DNA of 59,060 nucleotides from Lingula anatina (lineage: Eukaryota > Brachiopoda > Lingulata > Lingulida > Lingulidae). Positions 1 to 10,708 of this stretch are shown here, in pieces. Below the pieces are notes generated by a model. It had not been told where the DNA came from. It ran no database searches and saw only the letters and a list, made by a program, of their open reading frames with translations. Every line of letters begins with the position of its first letter. Positions within the stretch are counted from its first letter, which is position 1. Location: the NCBI RefSeq assembly GCF_001039355.2, contig NW_019775664.1:196651-255710 (forward strand), given 5' to 3'. Made by a program: the position numbers and the translations under genes.

Positions 1-293
1 AAAAATTAATGGCCTAAAAAATACCGCATCTGTAAAATTCACGATTTCCCCCCCACTGAAAAAAATCAAGTTATTACCATATGCTGAGGTGGCACTAGCA
101 ATTTTTTCTAAAGCCAAATTACTACTTTTTCATCACTTTTTTCTCCAAAATGGTTTAAATTTGACTAAAATAAGTCAAATCAACCCTATTTTGTTTAGCC
201 AATTGAAGTCAGTTTTAGCATTTGGCTTAATTGGGCAGTGTTAACTCTACCCCAGTTTGTGTGTCCACATGCATAAGTGTACAAATGACTGAC

Positions 294-470
294 CTTTGGG
301 TTCTTTAAAAAGCCCAGCTTGAACTCTGCGTCCAGAGCCAGGTAATCGGGGTTACTCCTCACGGTGGACACCATGATGACCCGTCTCTCCTGACCCTGAA
401 ATTCCTCCACACTGCCCACCTTTATGTCCCGAAAGTTTTTCTTGAACAGCAGTTGCCTCAGTTTTTGAAC
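294..470 (-). CDS. MOV10: Exon of a MOV10-type superfamily 1 RNA helicase (partial gene)
   Basis: This 59-codon exon is open throughout and bounded by a good acceptor (pyrimidine-rich tract then CAG, read on the minus strand) and a GT donor (GTCAGT); its 177 nt keep the frame. It encodes VGSVEEFQGQERR, the UPF1/MOV10-type helicase motif V region, followed by STVRSNPDYLALD and a final LGFLKNPK. In MOV10 proteins this is directly followed by the RFNVAVTRAK motif VI, so the next exon should lie left of the window. The close match to LGFLKNPK favours MOV10 over MOV10L1. MOV10 proteins are ATP-dependent 5'-to-3' RNA helicases in RNA silencing and retroelement control. I found no upstream helicase exons in the next 7 kb, so this is either an exon flanked by a long intron or an isolated gene fragment. 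Confidence 0.82.
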
Positions 471-506
471 CTGTGGAGAGAATAAAAAGGGATGTCTGTG
501 CATTTA

Positions 507-673
507 CAGGCCCGTAACCAGCAATTTCAAAAGGGGGGTTCTTTTTCTGAAAAAGTGGACCTTTTTCCATAAAAACTTCATGTACCTAGATCAAATTTTA
601 CCCACAGTGGACCTTTTCCCAGCAAAAGTGGCAGTTCTTTAAAACCCCCGAACCCCCCCTGGCTACACGCCTG
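507..673. mobile_element. Short non-autonomous DNA transposon (CAGG-TIR MITE, 5-bp target duplication)
   Basis: A 167-bp element. The left end CAGGCCCGTAACCAGC and the right end (reverse complement CAGGCGTGTAGCCAGG) form imperfect terminal inverted repeats, both running into a GGGGGGTTC block. It is flanked by ATTTA at 502-506 and 674-678, a perfect 5-bp duplication. It has no coding capacity. Known hAT-group families use 5-bp duplications and CAG-starting termini, so a hAT assignment is inferred. It sits 36 bp upstream of the MOV10-type exon. Confidence 0.7.
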
Positions 674-1324
674 ATTTAATACTCATCCGTTACATTCAGC
701 ATTTACTTTATCTTTATCTTATAAAAATGTAATGTTCCTAGGACTCAGAAACGCATAGGCCTATCTATCCATATTAGAATGAAAATCGGGATTTAAAAAT
801 AACGGTTAAATAAACTTCTGTTTGAATATGATATTTATTATTCAAAATTGCATGCGTGTCATATGCTGCTATCACGTAGGCCTACTTGTAGCTAAGCTTG
901 ATCTTCTAAAGGTTCCAATTAATGTTTTAAATTTGATTTCTGGCCAAGATCTCATGTTTTCAAAAGACGTGTGAAAATAATGTAACAAGTATAGGCCCTA
1001 CTCCCCAAGCAAAAAGTGTCACCCCCAAATGCAAGTGTTACAGGAAATCATAAACCAACATGTTATTTTTATTCAACTTCTAAAAGAATTTTTTCAAAAA
1101 ATTTTACTGATTGTTCACCCAGTGAATAAGCTAACCAGAGTAAAACAATCGCATCTGCCTTTTAGTATTTTGTACAATATCCTCTAACACGAAGTACCTG
1201 AGGCATGTGTGCGTGACGTAAAAAAGTTCTGTTAGAGGACTGATGGCGTTCCACATACACAGAAGAACGGTGAAAAGATAGTATGAGATCATTTTTGTTT
1301 GCAGGGTTATCCCTTCAGTTATCC
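674..1324. other. No gene seen
   Basis: AT-rich DNA without a supportable reading frame. The only recurrent feature is the palindrome TAGGCCTA, at 755-762 and 877-884. Confidence 0.5.
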
Positions 1325-1707
1325 ATTTCAGATAATATCACACACATTCTCAATAAGGCTCTGATCTAGGATTGAGCTGACCATTTGGGGGGGGGGGGGG
1401 GGGTTCTGGATCTGGTTCGCATATAGGCCTAACCAGCGTACTGTTGCATTGGCTGTAGGCCTACGAGGAGAAGCATGATCATGCAGGAACACAAATGGGT
1501 GGTTATGGTCCCCAAAGATATTCTCGGCAGAATTCCACAAGTTTCTTTTCAGTACTTGGATGTATTGCTCTGCGTTAAGGTTCCCGTTGACCATTGCCAG
1601 TTCACCTACACCACAGCAGCCAATACGCTGCGTACCATGACTGAGCGGTACGTGGGTGGGTCTTGTCGACCAGAGGCGGATAATTGGGAAGTTTTTTCTT
1701 ACCAGCT
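1325..1707 (-). pseudogene. Degenerate Tc1/mariner transposase fragment
   Basis: Minus-strand reading gives GVGELAMVNGNLNAEQYIQV, then FVFLHDHASPRRPTAN (the region of the second catalytic Asp, normally FQQDNAPCH), then SLIENVCDII, equivalent to the conserved DLNPIENVWDII block. These are the C-terminal half of a Tc1-like DDE transposase in the right order. It is dead: a frameshift lies near 1620, a 17-base homopolymer (G run at 1387-1403, read as C on the coding strand) replaces part of the linker before the IENV block, and a stop follows it. The N-terminal half is missing; an LTR-like segment begins at 1708 where it should continue. Confidence 0.75.
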
Positions 1708-2095
1708 TGTCGTGTCCGACATAGATATCTTATGATGTAACGTGTTGTGGTCCAATAGTTCTCAAGTAATTAATGTGCCGGCCTCTTTGTATAACGCCGA
1801 GGTAAAGAAATTAATTATACAATTATAGGTAGTTAAAGTTTGCGTCATTGACCATACATATAGATAAGAAATAAGTATATAAGCGATACCTTGAGAGGAA
1901 GAAGGGAGACATGTAGAGGACAGCTAGAGGAAGCAGCGAAGGAGGAGATTATAAGCGACGGAGTACGGGGCAGACGAGTTAGGAGTTGGACACTTCACGT
2001 AGAATATGTAGCTACCGAGCGTCAACGAATAAATTGTTTAACTGGTCATTATGTGGACTTGGGTTTTCTTGGCGCGACCTCACGTAAATCTGACA
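1708..2095 (+). mobile_element. LTR-like segment, possible solo LTR (copy 1)
   Basis: The segment begins TGTCGTGTCCGACATA and ends near CTGACA. It has a TATA-like box (TATATAAG, about 1877-1884) and an AATAAA about 150 bp further on (about 2029), the spacing expected of an LTR promoter and poly(A) signal. A related segment at 6748-7147 shares the start (TGTCGTGGCCGACATA), the internal CAATAGTTC/AAATAGTCC and GCCGGCCTCTTTG/GGCGGCTTCTTTG blocks, and the CTGG-TTATG-GG block near the end. No clear target duplication is visible and no internal gag or pol was found. Confidence 0.4.
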
Positions 2096-2299
2096 CGCTT
2101 TGGATTGCGTTATCCACTAAGTAAGTCTAAAACGTATAATGTCCTATTTCGAGCCCACGCTTGAATTAAGCGTACAAAATTATATATAAGTTTAGGACAT
2201 TCACTCCATATGTAAGTAAAAGGTTCAGTACAAGCTGCCTTCAAACCCTTATGCATCCATCACTTCTAACAATGCTTAATCTGCTTTCATCTGAGAACA
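2096..2299. other. Spacer, no gene seen
   Basis: AT-rich sequence between the LTR-like segment and the tyrosine recombinase remnant. I see no feature in it. Confidence 0.4.
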
Positions 2300-2905
2300 T
2301 GCAGTATCATTGCCCAGTTGATGGCTAGTATCCATGATAGAGCTCCGGTATATTGTTTAAAAGCTCAAGAGTTTCAACGTCCAAGGTCTCTGATTTGTTA
2401 TTCTGATGGGCCACAAGCAGCCGCCAGAGTGGTTCTACCTTTAAAAAAAACTATGGGTTTTTTGTTCTTTGGAAGATTGCCAGTCAATAAGCATTTGTTC
2501 AGTACGTCTAATAATGTCCTCCTCGTCACAGATTTTCCACCCGCAAAAATAATTAACTGTTGGCCGAATGTCAAAAAACTGACGAAGACAATAAGATGGA
2601 CAAATATCTGGCTGTAGAAAGAGACGAGGATCCTGAGACATGTTTGAAAGATTTGACCTGTCTTGCTCTACTCTGTTGCTGATTGTTCAGTTCTAGGTCG
2701 TCTAACCTGAGAGTATAGTTGGTTATGTCTACAGGTATTGTCATACCTCCCATCTGGAGTAACCCATAAAAAGCAGTTGTGAACATTGCTTTCATAAGGG
2801 ATATTACATGTATATGCGGGTCTTGTATCACTAGATAGAGAGCCTCCAGTAGCTTCTGTAATATTGGAAGTGTTATTGGGATCCCACATTGCACTGGGGT
2901 TTGGA
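2300..2905 (-). pseudogene. Broken tyrosine recombinase (phage-integrase type, DIRS/Crypton-like)
   Basis: The parts lie in three frames on the minus strand but in the correct order. First comes GIPITLPILQKLLEAL (the PIT-x-ILxxL opening of animal transposon tyrosine recombinases). Then MKAMFTTAFYGLLQMGGMT, matching the FxLAFFGFLRVGE block, with the catalytic Arg position now Gln. Then TLRLDDLEL...VKSFKHVSG. In the next frame come FLQPDICPSYCLRQFF and KTHSFF. After another shift come GRTTLAAACGPSE and a AFKQYTGALSW stretch containing the expected Tyr nucleophile. It carries at least two frameshifts and several stops, so it cannot make an active enzyme. Such recombinases integrate circular intermediates of DIRS retrotransposons or Crypton DNA transposons; no reverse transcriptase is visible nearby, so the class is open. 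Confidence 0.7.
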
Positions 2906-4239
2906 GTTGGAGTTCCGTGCCTTGGAGAGTTCATTTTACAGTGCATGAATCTGTCGGGTTGAGTATGTTTGCTATTTTGTATTTATAGTTTAGTGCGTAT
3001 ACTTGAGTTTTGAATTATTGTAGCTGGTACCTTTCCCTTAAAAATTGGACGAATAGCGGTGTCACTGATACATGTGCCGGGAATGCTCCAGAAATGCTCC
3101 CATGAAAAAAGGAAAACGGCCGCACTTACTGAAAGCTGGTCCCACTACTAAAAGAAATGAAGTAGATTAATGATAAAGACTGAATAGTGTTGAAAATGAC
3201 ATTTAACATAATGTGTGCGCCTGAAATATCTACATTTAAAATATAATTTCCAAAGAAAATGTGCACACATTTCAATTTGTGGGGTTGCAAAGAGACATTT
3301 CCAAAATGGCGGTATTAAGGGATTGAATTTTTGGTGCCCATGCACCACAAAACTAAGAGTCATACAAAACGGCGCTATAACCGCGTCTGCATAAAGACGC
3401 TAGGTGGTTGGTCCTTCCCAGTCGTCATCCTGGAATAAACCTTTCCTTTAAAAATGTCAGGAAAGATTGACACATCAGGAAATCGGCTCTGGCTTCTTTA
3501 TTCACGCGGCCCTAGTGGTGTAGTTGTAAGACTGCGTAAGAAAGATCTCCCACAAGGAACTGTGTATACCGTAGTAACAGAAATTAAACAATTTTATTAT
3601 GGATTTTAAGTCTCCCAAGGAAATTTTCTTTTTGTGCATGTAGTGAGTTACGTTATGGAGACTTGTAGCATTTTTTCTTGGGGGAGTCTTGCCTCCTGCT
3701 TAATTGAGTCAATTTCAGTGCGTGCAAAATTTACGGTTGTGATACGTTTTTTTTTTTCAATGCCTATATCCTCGCACAATTGCAGGACACTGCTTAATTT
3801 TTTTATCAGTCGTCGTATCTGTAGTTTACAATCAGAAAACTTCAGTCAGAACCCTCAGTGGATCTTAGGCCCGTACTCGTAGCCACCACGTGCACATTTC
3901 GAGTTGTCTCCAGTAGGTTCGTTCCAAAAAAGAAGAAACAGCAGGGAAATTTCGTTTTATTCACCATCTTTCACATCCATCTGGTCAATTAGTGAATGAT
4001 GGCAACGTCGAACGTTTTACCGCAGTGCATCATGCCACAGCGGGGTGCGCTATCAAAATTAATTAAAGAATTAGACCATGGGATATTTCCAGCAAACTTG
4101 ACACTGAAAATGTCTGTCGCACATGTCCTGGGATTTAAAGTTAGCGGGCAATTCTATTACGACAATATCAATGGCTTCAGCTTGCTCTTGGCAGATTTTT
4201 GGGGCTTTTAGTAATTGATCATATACCATATACATGTAG
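2906..4239. other. No supportable gene
   Basis: Open frames are short (up to 82 codons), overlap on both strands and match nothing I recognise. Around 3508-3545 a CCCTAGTGGTGTAGTTG run resembles a tRNA A-box, but no B-box or cloverleaf follows. Confidence 0.4.
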
Positions 4240-4244
4240 CCTGG

Positions 4245-4412
4245 CAGGGGCGGATCCAGAGATATTTTCTGACAGTCTTCCAAATTATTTTTGTTAATAC
4301 ATCCTCCATTTTTGACCGTCTTCCGACAGAAAATATTAGATAGCCGTCAATGTAAACTTTAAAATCTGACCGTCTTCCGGAAGACCCAGAAGACGGCCTA
4401 AATCCGCCCCTG
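4245..4412. mobile_element. CAGGGGCGGAT-TIR MITE with 5-bp target duplication
   Basis: A 168-bp element with ends CAGGGGCGGATCCAG and CTAAATCCGCCCCTG (inverted), flanked by CCTGG at 4240-4244 and 4413-4417. The interior carries GACCGTCTTCCG-type motifs several times in both orientations. It is non-coding. It resembles the element at 507-673 in size, CAGG start and 5-bp duplication. Confidence 0.78.
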
Positions 4413-4417
4413 CCTGG

Positions 4418-5099
4418 TGCCCGATGAATCTGTCAATTATGTCACCTACATACATGCACAGTATGACACTGGTGTAACTCCAAGGACCAGAATATCATTT
4501 CCGAAATTCCGAAAGTTTACTTTATTCTTTGAGTTCAAAATAAACATTTGCCGACATACAGGGTTTTATCGGCCTTAGACTACTTGTTTTTTTACCGGTA
4601 TCCAACATCGAGCCAGGCATCGCTCCGGCCAAGTGAAGAAAAAAAGCGGAAAGAAGTGCGCTAGTATAGGTCTTAAGTGATACAAGTGCTGTGACGAGAA
4701 ACAAAATATCTTTTTCTTGGCATATATAGGCCTACTGCCCTACCAAAAACAAAATGTCACCCCTAACCCATTTATGTACATTAATACCAGGGTACGCATA
4801 GATTTGATTTTGATTAGAAAACCAGTTATCTCTTACATTTAAAAAAATGCGGTTCTTATGTGAGTGGGATAAAATTTTTGACCATATAGTGGACACAGAA
4901 GAGAGTTTCGGACCCGAGGATAACAAGAAGGTTGGGATTTTTCATAAAAACTATTTAGAGGGTAAGACAACGTGAAAGTCGATCAGGCATATGGCTAAGA
5001 TTGCAACGGTCAGGCCAACCGAAAGAGGCCACATAGAGTGAAGAGACGAAGCCTTGCTCTTACAGGACGCCCCATGCCAGAGAAAGTCAACTGCATTAT
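4418..5099. other. No gene seen
   Basis: Only short overlapping open frames. One TAGGCCTA palindrome at 4727-4734. Confidence 0.4.
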
Positions 5100-5390
5100 T
5101 TAAAGGGATAACAACTGTTCGCTAAAAAAAAAAAAAAAAACGGATATTCCTGTTGTAAACAAGGATTTTCCCATATTTTCCAATGGTAAATAAATCCATT
5201 TCGACATAAAAAATAGGTCATGTTTTTTTCTTAAAGTTTGTTTTTTTTAATGTAATTATCTCTTAAGAGATTATTACAAAGGTATAGCCATCTATGCAAG
5301 CCCACGTCATCTGATGGCAAGCATATATTTCCATAAGTTTTTTTAGAATTTTTTGATTGTGAAATCTCATACGAACAGTTCATATCCCTT
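5100..5390. mobile_element. TTAA-type MITE, copy A (worn)
   Basis: It starts at TTAA followed by AGGGATAACAACTGTTCG and ends with inverted CGAACAGTTCATATCCCT. A central palindrome ATCTCTTAAGAGAT divides two arms, as in the complete copy at 42474-42809. The right TTAA has decayed and a poly-A run interrupts the left terminus. Confidence 0.75.
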
Positions 5391-6747
5391 TCACCGAAAT
5401 AGGACTATCAATGTTTCTGAGATTACCGTCAGAAGTCGCCTGCACAACGGACGTTATTTTAACAGGGTTGCCGTTTGGAGAACAACGGTCGTCGAGTCAG
5501 ATGGTACCAGAACTTCTGCATAGTCACCAATCCCAATCTGGTGAATGATACTGGAGATTCAATATTGACAGAGGTGATTGATGCCTAAGGGAAGCATATA
5601 TATAGATCCAAGTACAGCAAATAAAATAGTGCAATGTCTAGATCAGTACATCATTGAAAATGCATGAGATATACTTGGGAGAAGATTGCCGAGAGTTAAC
5701 CCTGCAAACAGAAATGAGCTCATTCCATCTTTGCACGTTATCTCTGCAAACGTTTAAAAAACTTTTTACTCCATGCACAGACTTGTCAAGTGCGTTTTTC
5801 AATCCACAGAAAACAGTACAATTTACTCAGATGTGACTTCGATATTTCTAACTTTGGTAACTTTATCCATTAGTTGTATAATAAGAAGAATTCCGAATAG
5901 TGACTATTTTGTATCTGATATCACTTTCGGTATGCAGTACAACTTCTAACATGTAAAACTGTTTGCCTACTGGTAATACTGTGAACGTTAATAGTTTCTG
6001 ATTTTTACATTTTTCTATGCATTCTTTGTCGAAAGGACTTTTATACGAATGAATATACTAGTACGGATGCCCTGAAAAACTATGCCCCATCCCAAGATCA
6101 GCTAAAGACAATTCTGGCACGTTGAATACAGGTAATTAGGTACAATCACTTGCCCAACGATTGCCTGTCTCCCTTGTTTGTGATTTTTAGTTCAGATAAG
6201 AGGCTGTCAGAATGTCGCCTTAGTCATGGCATTAGTGTGCATCACAGTGTAAGAAGTCTACTAGTTTGATGTTATATGGCATTTACATCAAGTTGACCGT
6301 CTCACATTAATGAACAGAAAAATTAAACAATGCACAGGGATCGTCATTTATTACGAATTGTTAAGTGCGATCTACTTCCTGGACCCTTTAAAAGGCCTAT
6401 CGTAGTCATTTGCAGCACATGCCATCAAACGCCAAACAATACTTTCATATTGACATCTAAGGTTGTTAACATTTGAAAAATACGAATGACACAGCTTTAC
6501 AGCCTCCCAAGTAATTTTTCCATGAAATTCTTTTTCGCACTGTCGGTCGATGCAACAACTTATTTGAAAACAAGTAGAAAACAAAATAAGCCCAATTTTA
6601 CACCTGGGGTTTGACGCACAATGATTGTAATTTGTTCTCTTTGGGTTACTATTAAAATCAACGACTAAAAGAAGCCTATCGACATTCACCTGTAGCTTTG
6701 TTAAAAATGGCGACTTGCCTTTAGCGATGTCGAGAGTCCTTTCGTGG
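5391..6747. other. No recognised gene
   Basis: A 136-codon minus-strand frame (6372-6782) is the longest. It has no domain I recognise, its start overlaps the LTR-like segment, and no splice pattern supports it. Confidence 0.4.
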
Positions 6748-7147
6748 TGTCGTGGCCGACATAAAGTTACCACGTCACACAAACGGGATTGATGTCGCCA
6801 AATAGTCCTTGTGTCATGTGGCGGCTTCTTTGAATAACACAGAGATAAATTTATTAACTTGGTAGTTTAAAACGTAATTATGAATTTCGGTCTGATAACT
6901 TTCTTAATGTCGGTTACGACATCTTCCTGTCGATTTCCTTATTTTATGATAATTGAGCAGAGATTATGATCTGTGCCCCGGCATTTAATAGAGATAGCTG
7001 TGCAAATAACTGGCTTGTCATGGGGACGTTAAAAATTTGTGCGACCGCTTTCTGCGCAGTACCAATAATTATATAATTATACTTTCTATTTATTATTCGT
7101 AATGCCAGTGTTACTATGACTGGTTATGCGTCCCTGGGACTGTTACA
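6748..7147 (+). mobile_element. LTR-like segment (copy 2)
   Basis: It starts TGTCGTGGCCGACATA and ends near GGGACTGTTACA. It shares several ordered blocks with the segment at 1708-2095, while the middle is poorly conserved. No target duplication or internal coding region is visible, so this is a remnant of the same repeat family rather than an intact element. Confidence 0.35.
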
Positions 7148-7747
7148 TTGTGAAATATTTCACCACTGAAATGTTGGTGGCGATGGCAGTTATTATACAT
7201 TCTACCACCCCTGGAAGCTTTTGATTAACTTGCCTATATCGTTGATCATAGGTTGACCTGTTTTTTGCCCAGAGCTAATTCGATGAAAGGTACATACAAA
7301 TGTAAACAAGGTCGGTAGCGGGTCCTTTTCTTTCTTTTTTTTAACAAATGATATTTAACAAGCATAAATTAGCTTAAATTCCAGGCCGGTGTGTGTTTCA
7401 GTTTTGATAACTGGGGCTGGCATGTTTAATTCACAGTTTGGTCGCTTTCACAGTTAGAGTTGTATGCCATGTGTGACAAATCTAAACAACAAGTTCAAAT
7501 GTACTTTTACGTCACTATCACGCCTTCCTCCAAATTCCACATTGCTAGAAAGTTCCTTTTCGTTTGACGCACATAATGGTCCATTACTATTCATACTGTA
7601 GCTCAGATTTATACATCGCGATGATTCACAATCTTATCAGTCAATCATTACGGTCATTAAGCAGAGAAGCGCTGATTAGGTAATTATCGCATCGGTCAGT
7701 CTTTTCGGCAACCATACTTTTCGTCGGGGTGGGGGGATTGGATAAGA

Positions 7748-7815
7748 AATAAAAGGCCGTACATGTACCTGTAGCTACCATTCAAAGGCCGAGGGGCTTC
7801 GGACTCGAAACAAAT
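7748..7815 (+). promoter_or_regulatory. Probable promoter and non-coding first exon of IDO-like gene 1
   Basis: A TATA-like AATAAAAGG at 7748-7756 is followed about 35-40 bp later by GGCCGAGGGGCTTCGGACTCGAAACA. That aligns with GGTCGAAGAGCTCTTGACTCGAAACA in the first exon of IDO-like gene 2, at the same distance from its TATA box. A weak donor (GTAAAT at 7816) ends the exon. The assignment rests on this cross-copy similarity. Confidence 0.5.
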
Positions 7816-8200
7816 GTAAATTGAAGTATTTTTAAGAGACATTTATTTTGAAATTAACATTTGATATTTGAAGAGATCGACAGGTCATTGGCTCATATTG
7901 TACGACAGACAAGGTTTTAAGTTGCTGTATATGCATTTATTTGAAGGTACATGTATATCGTTAAGCGTTGTTTGGGGTTTTATTAATCATAGCAATACGT
8001 ATTTGGGTTTTTTCATTGTCTATTTGGATTTCATCGATGTGAATTTTAAAAAGGAGGCTTCTTAATATTAAGTCCTCGTAAGTTTTAAGGTTGCTCTGAC
8101 ATTATTACGTCTTGGGAGGAGCACATTGTTCGGTAAGGTTCTCCTTAAGCACGGGTTGTTGCCAACATAATTTCAAACGCTTTATTTTTCAGTAAAGACA

Positions 8201-10160
8201 ATGGCGACACAGCAAAAATGTGCTTACAGCGCGTTCCTCCCGACATTTTTCGATAAATTTGGTGGAAGTTACCCTCCTCGCTCAGTTTTCCACAACTGGC
8301 CGACATGTTTCCAAATCTATCAAGATGTCTGCCTTGAAATGCCTGAGAAGTTATACACTCTCAACAGTTCAGAGAAGTTCAGGGAATGGATGACGGAGGA
8401 ACTAAGCGGGGTAAGTACGATTTGATGAAATTCAAAACTCTCTCTCGCATCATGTACACTTTAGGCTTTCGAGCTAATTTTATCAGTTTGAAATTTTATA
8501 AAGGAAAGTTCAAATATACCACAATATTATTTGATCTATTCGTATTCTTTCCAACATGCTCTCATAAATGTTTATCCAGTTATATATCCATTAATTCAGG
8601 TCGATTTGTTGAAAGTTGGCGAAGCCATCACGTCGCTGATTAACACGGAGTGTATCCCGGTGTTGACGGGCTACCTGGCCTGTCTGAGCTACCTGGCACA
8701 CGCCTATCGCTGGGGCACAGTACCAACCACGAGCCTGGAACGGGAAAGAAGCACTCTCGAATTCCCGGACTGCCTCTGGGACCCTTTTAAAAAGGTAATA
8801 CAGTAATCTAAAGTAAAATTTCTTGAATCCGTTCAAGCTAAATAAGACCGGGCTATCCTGGGTGCTCCTCAGCAAGCTGCCAGCCAAGCGGTGACAGGTG
8901 ACCTTGGTTGGCAGTGAAAGAGGCGCACTATTGATAAAAAGATTTTTGACTCAAGATTAACGCCTTTTTTCTTTTACTTTTATTTAAAAATTTTACCTTT
9001 GACAATGCTTTTTCTGATAACTTTTTTTACAATTTAATTCCCTTTTTTATTTAAGCTGATAATTTTGGCGTATTTAATTATCAATTCCTTAATGTCTCAA
9101 TTTGGATATTAAGTATGTTAATTTTTTATTAAAACATTCAAGGAAATTTTATTATTTTTTCCAATTTCATGAAAAACAGGTAAATGATTATTTTGGGCTT
9201 CCATATCGTGGCAACCACTTTTCACTCATGGCATGCAACGCAATTTTTGATAAAAATGGATCGCCTGTGGGTATGAAGTTCAAGTGGAATTTTGACCCAG
9301 AAATAGCGTACCAGGAAAGTAACTTCATGTTACTGATGGCAAAAGCCGAGTGTGAAGTCCCTCCCATCCTTGGTGCTTTCGGAGAGTATTTGGATTTGCT
9401 TCAAACCTTCACCACCGCAGACGACAGGAGTGACGTGGAACAGCAGATGATCGAAAAGGTGTACCTCGCAAAGGGGCACCTCTCGGCACTTCTTAAACAG
9501 GCCAATAAAATAATGCACGACAGTTTCATTTCAAGAGAGGTCTTTGCACCGCACATCCAGGGAATGATTGCATGGGGATTAAGCACGGACGTTGGGTCGT
9601 CTGCTGCGGAAAATCTCATTTTCCAGGCACTCAATGTGTTTTGCGACATGGAGGGTGCGAGCGAAATGAGTCGTTTTGGAATGAAGACGCGGAAGAGCAT
9701 CCCAGACACCTCCAGGCTTTTATTGAAGAAGCTTGAAGAGAGCACTAAAGGAAATCTCTTTCCTACAGAGAAACTGATCCAAGCCAAAGCTGACTTGATT
9801 ACGGTATTTTATGCCTTTATTTTGGGACATGCGCGAAAGGTACCCGACTACATAGCTAAAAGTCCAATGACTGCATCCAGATTTTTATTAAAAGATTTGG
9901 TATCCAACTTCAAGCGTAAAATGAAGGAGCGGTGCGACGAAGTTTTATTTGTTCGAAACAAAGCTTTGGGCAGATCAGCTGACAACGCCATCAACGGCAG
10001 TGGAATCGAGAAAACCTTTGCGTGGTCTTGGAGTAAGGCGTTGTTTTATTGTCGAAAGGCTCTCGTGATGAGGTCTAATTGTCGATTGCCAATTTGGAAT
10101 TATTCTCATCTGTTAATTTTTGCTTTCTTATGTTTGTTATGCCCAGTTATCTTTCTGTGA
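8201..10160 (+). CDS. Divergent indoleamine 2,3-dioxygenase-like haem protein, gene 1
   Basis: Exons 8201-8410, 8600-8794 and 9180-10160 join in frame (all phase 0) to 461 aa; the coding exon opens after TTTATTTTTCAG at 8192. Seen: AHAYRWG, then FPDCLWDPFKKVNDYFGLP, matching the IDO YVWG...LPRN.A.PF...S..L.LPP block; FMLLMAKAECEVPPILGAF (IDO FFLVSLLVE...A); VFAPHIQGMIAWGL (IDO FFxVLRIYLSGW); GSSAAENLIFQALNVF (IDO GGSAGQSSVFQCFD); and LGHARKVPDYIAK (IDO RSYHLQIVTKYI). His352 therefore aligns with the proximal haem ligand. IDO enzymes oxidise tryptophan to N-formylkynurenine, but the substrate-carboxylate Arg of human IDO1 (R231) is not present here, so the substrate is uncertain. A hydrophobic segment at about 444-461 could be a tail anchor. 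Tail-to-tail with gene 2. Confidence 0.75.
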
Positions 10161-10674
10161 GTGTCAAAACCCCTTTTGTTTACTATGACTGTATTTTGTA
10201 AAGACATTCCATGTGCACATCAAGTGCATGTGCAGATTTGACTGAAAAACACCCATTTAAAGCGAATTTTGACCGTTTTGATGATTTCTTGATATATCCT
10301 ACAAGTTTTGCAGTAATTCTAAACACTGAAAAAAATCGTTTTCTATAATTGATCTTTTGTTCGTTTCCGATGAAATTCATTGTTCTTCACAAAATTACAA
10401 GAAAACAGCTTTTACGATCATGTGATAAAGACTCCAAGACTGAAACACACGAGTCGCCCTCAATGCAAGGATCAAAGGTTTAATGAAGATGCATATTTAG
10501 AGTGTATATCTGTAATGTCTTAGTGGAGGCTAAGAAAACCAGTGTAAGGTACATACACTGTAGTCAGATCCATTATGTATTGTATTATGGGTTCAGGGTT
10601 CATAAATTTAGTCCTATAGGCCTAGTAATGACGTTTGTTTGCTTGGACCGGATTATGATTGGAAACTTGACAAT

Positions 10675-10708
10675 AATAAAATATTAATTCAAAAAATTTG
10701 CGAATAAA
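10675..10708 (+). terminator. Candidate poly(A) signals of IDO-like gene 1
   Basis: Two AATAAA hexamers at 10675-10680 and 10703-10708, about 0.5 kb after the stop codon in AT-rich sequence. Confidence 0.35.

Noticed and set aside
1475-1735. 86-codon plus-strand open frame
   Set aside because: It is the reverse strand of the Tc1/mariner relic, which has clear transposase motifs in the other direction.
1891-2124. 77-codon plus-strand open frame, Arg/Glu-rich
   Set aside because: It lies inside the LTR-like segment and spans its TATA-to-poly(A) part; no domain is recognised.
3508-3560. tRNA-like sequence (CCCTAGTGGTGTAGTTG)
   Set aside because: It resembles an A-box only; no B-box, anticodon arm or acceptor pairing could be made.
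3996-4283. Overlapping open frames on both strands
   Set aside because: They match no family and run into the MITE at 4245; no splice or promoter support.
6372-6782. 136-codon minus-strand open frame
   Set aside because: No recognisable domain, no splice context, and its start overlaps an LTR-like repeat; probably fortuitous.
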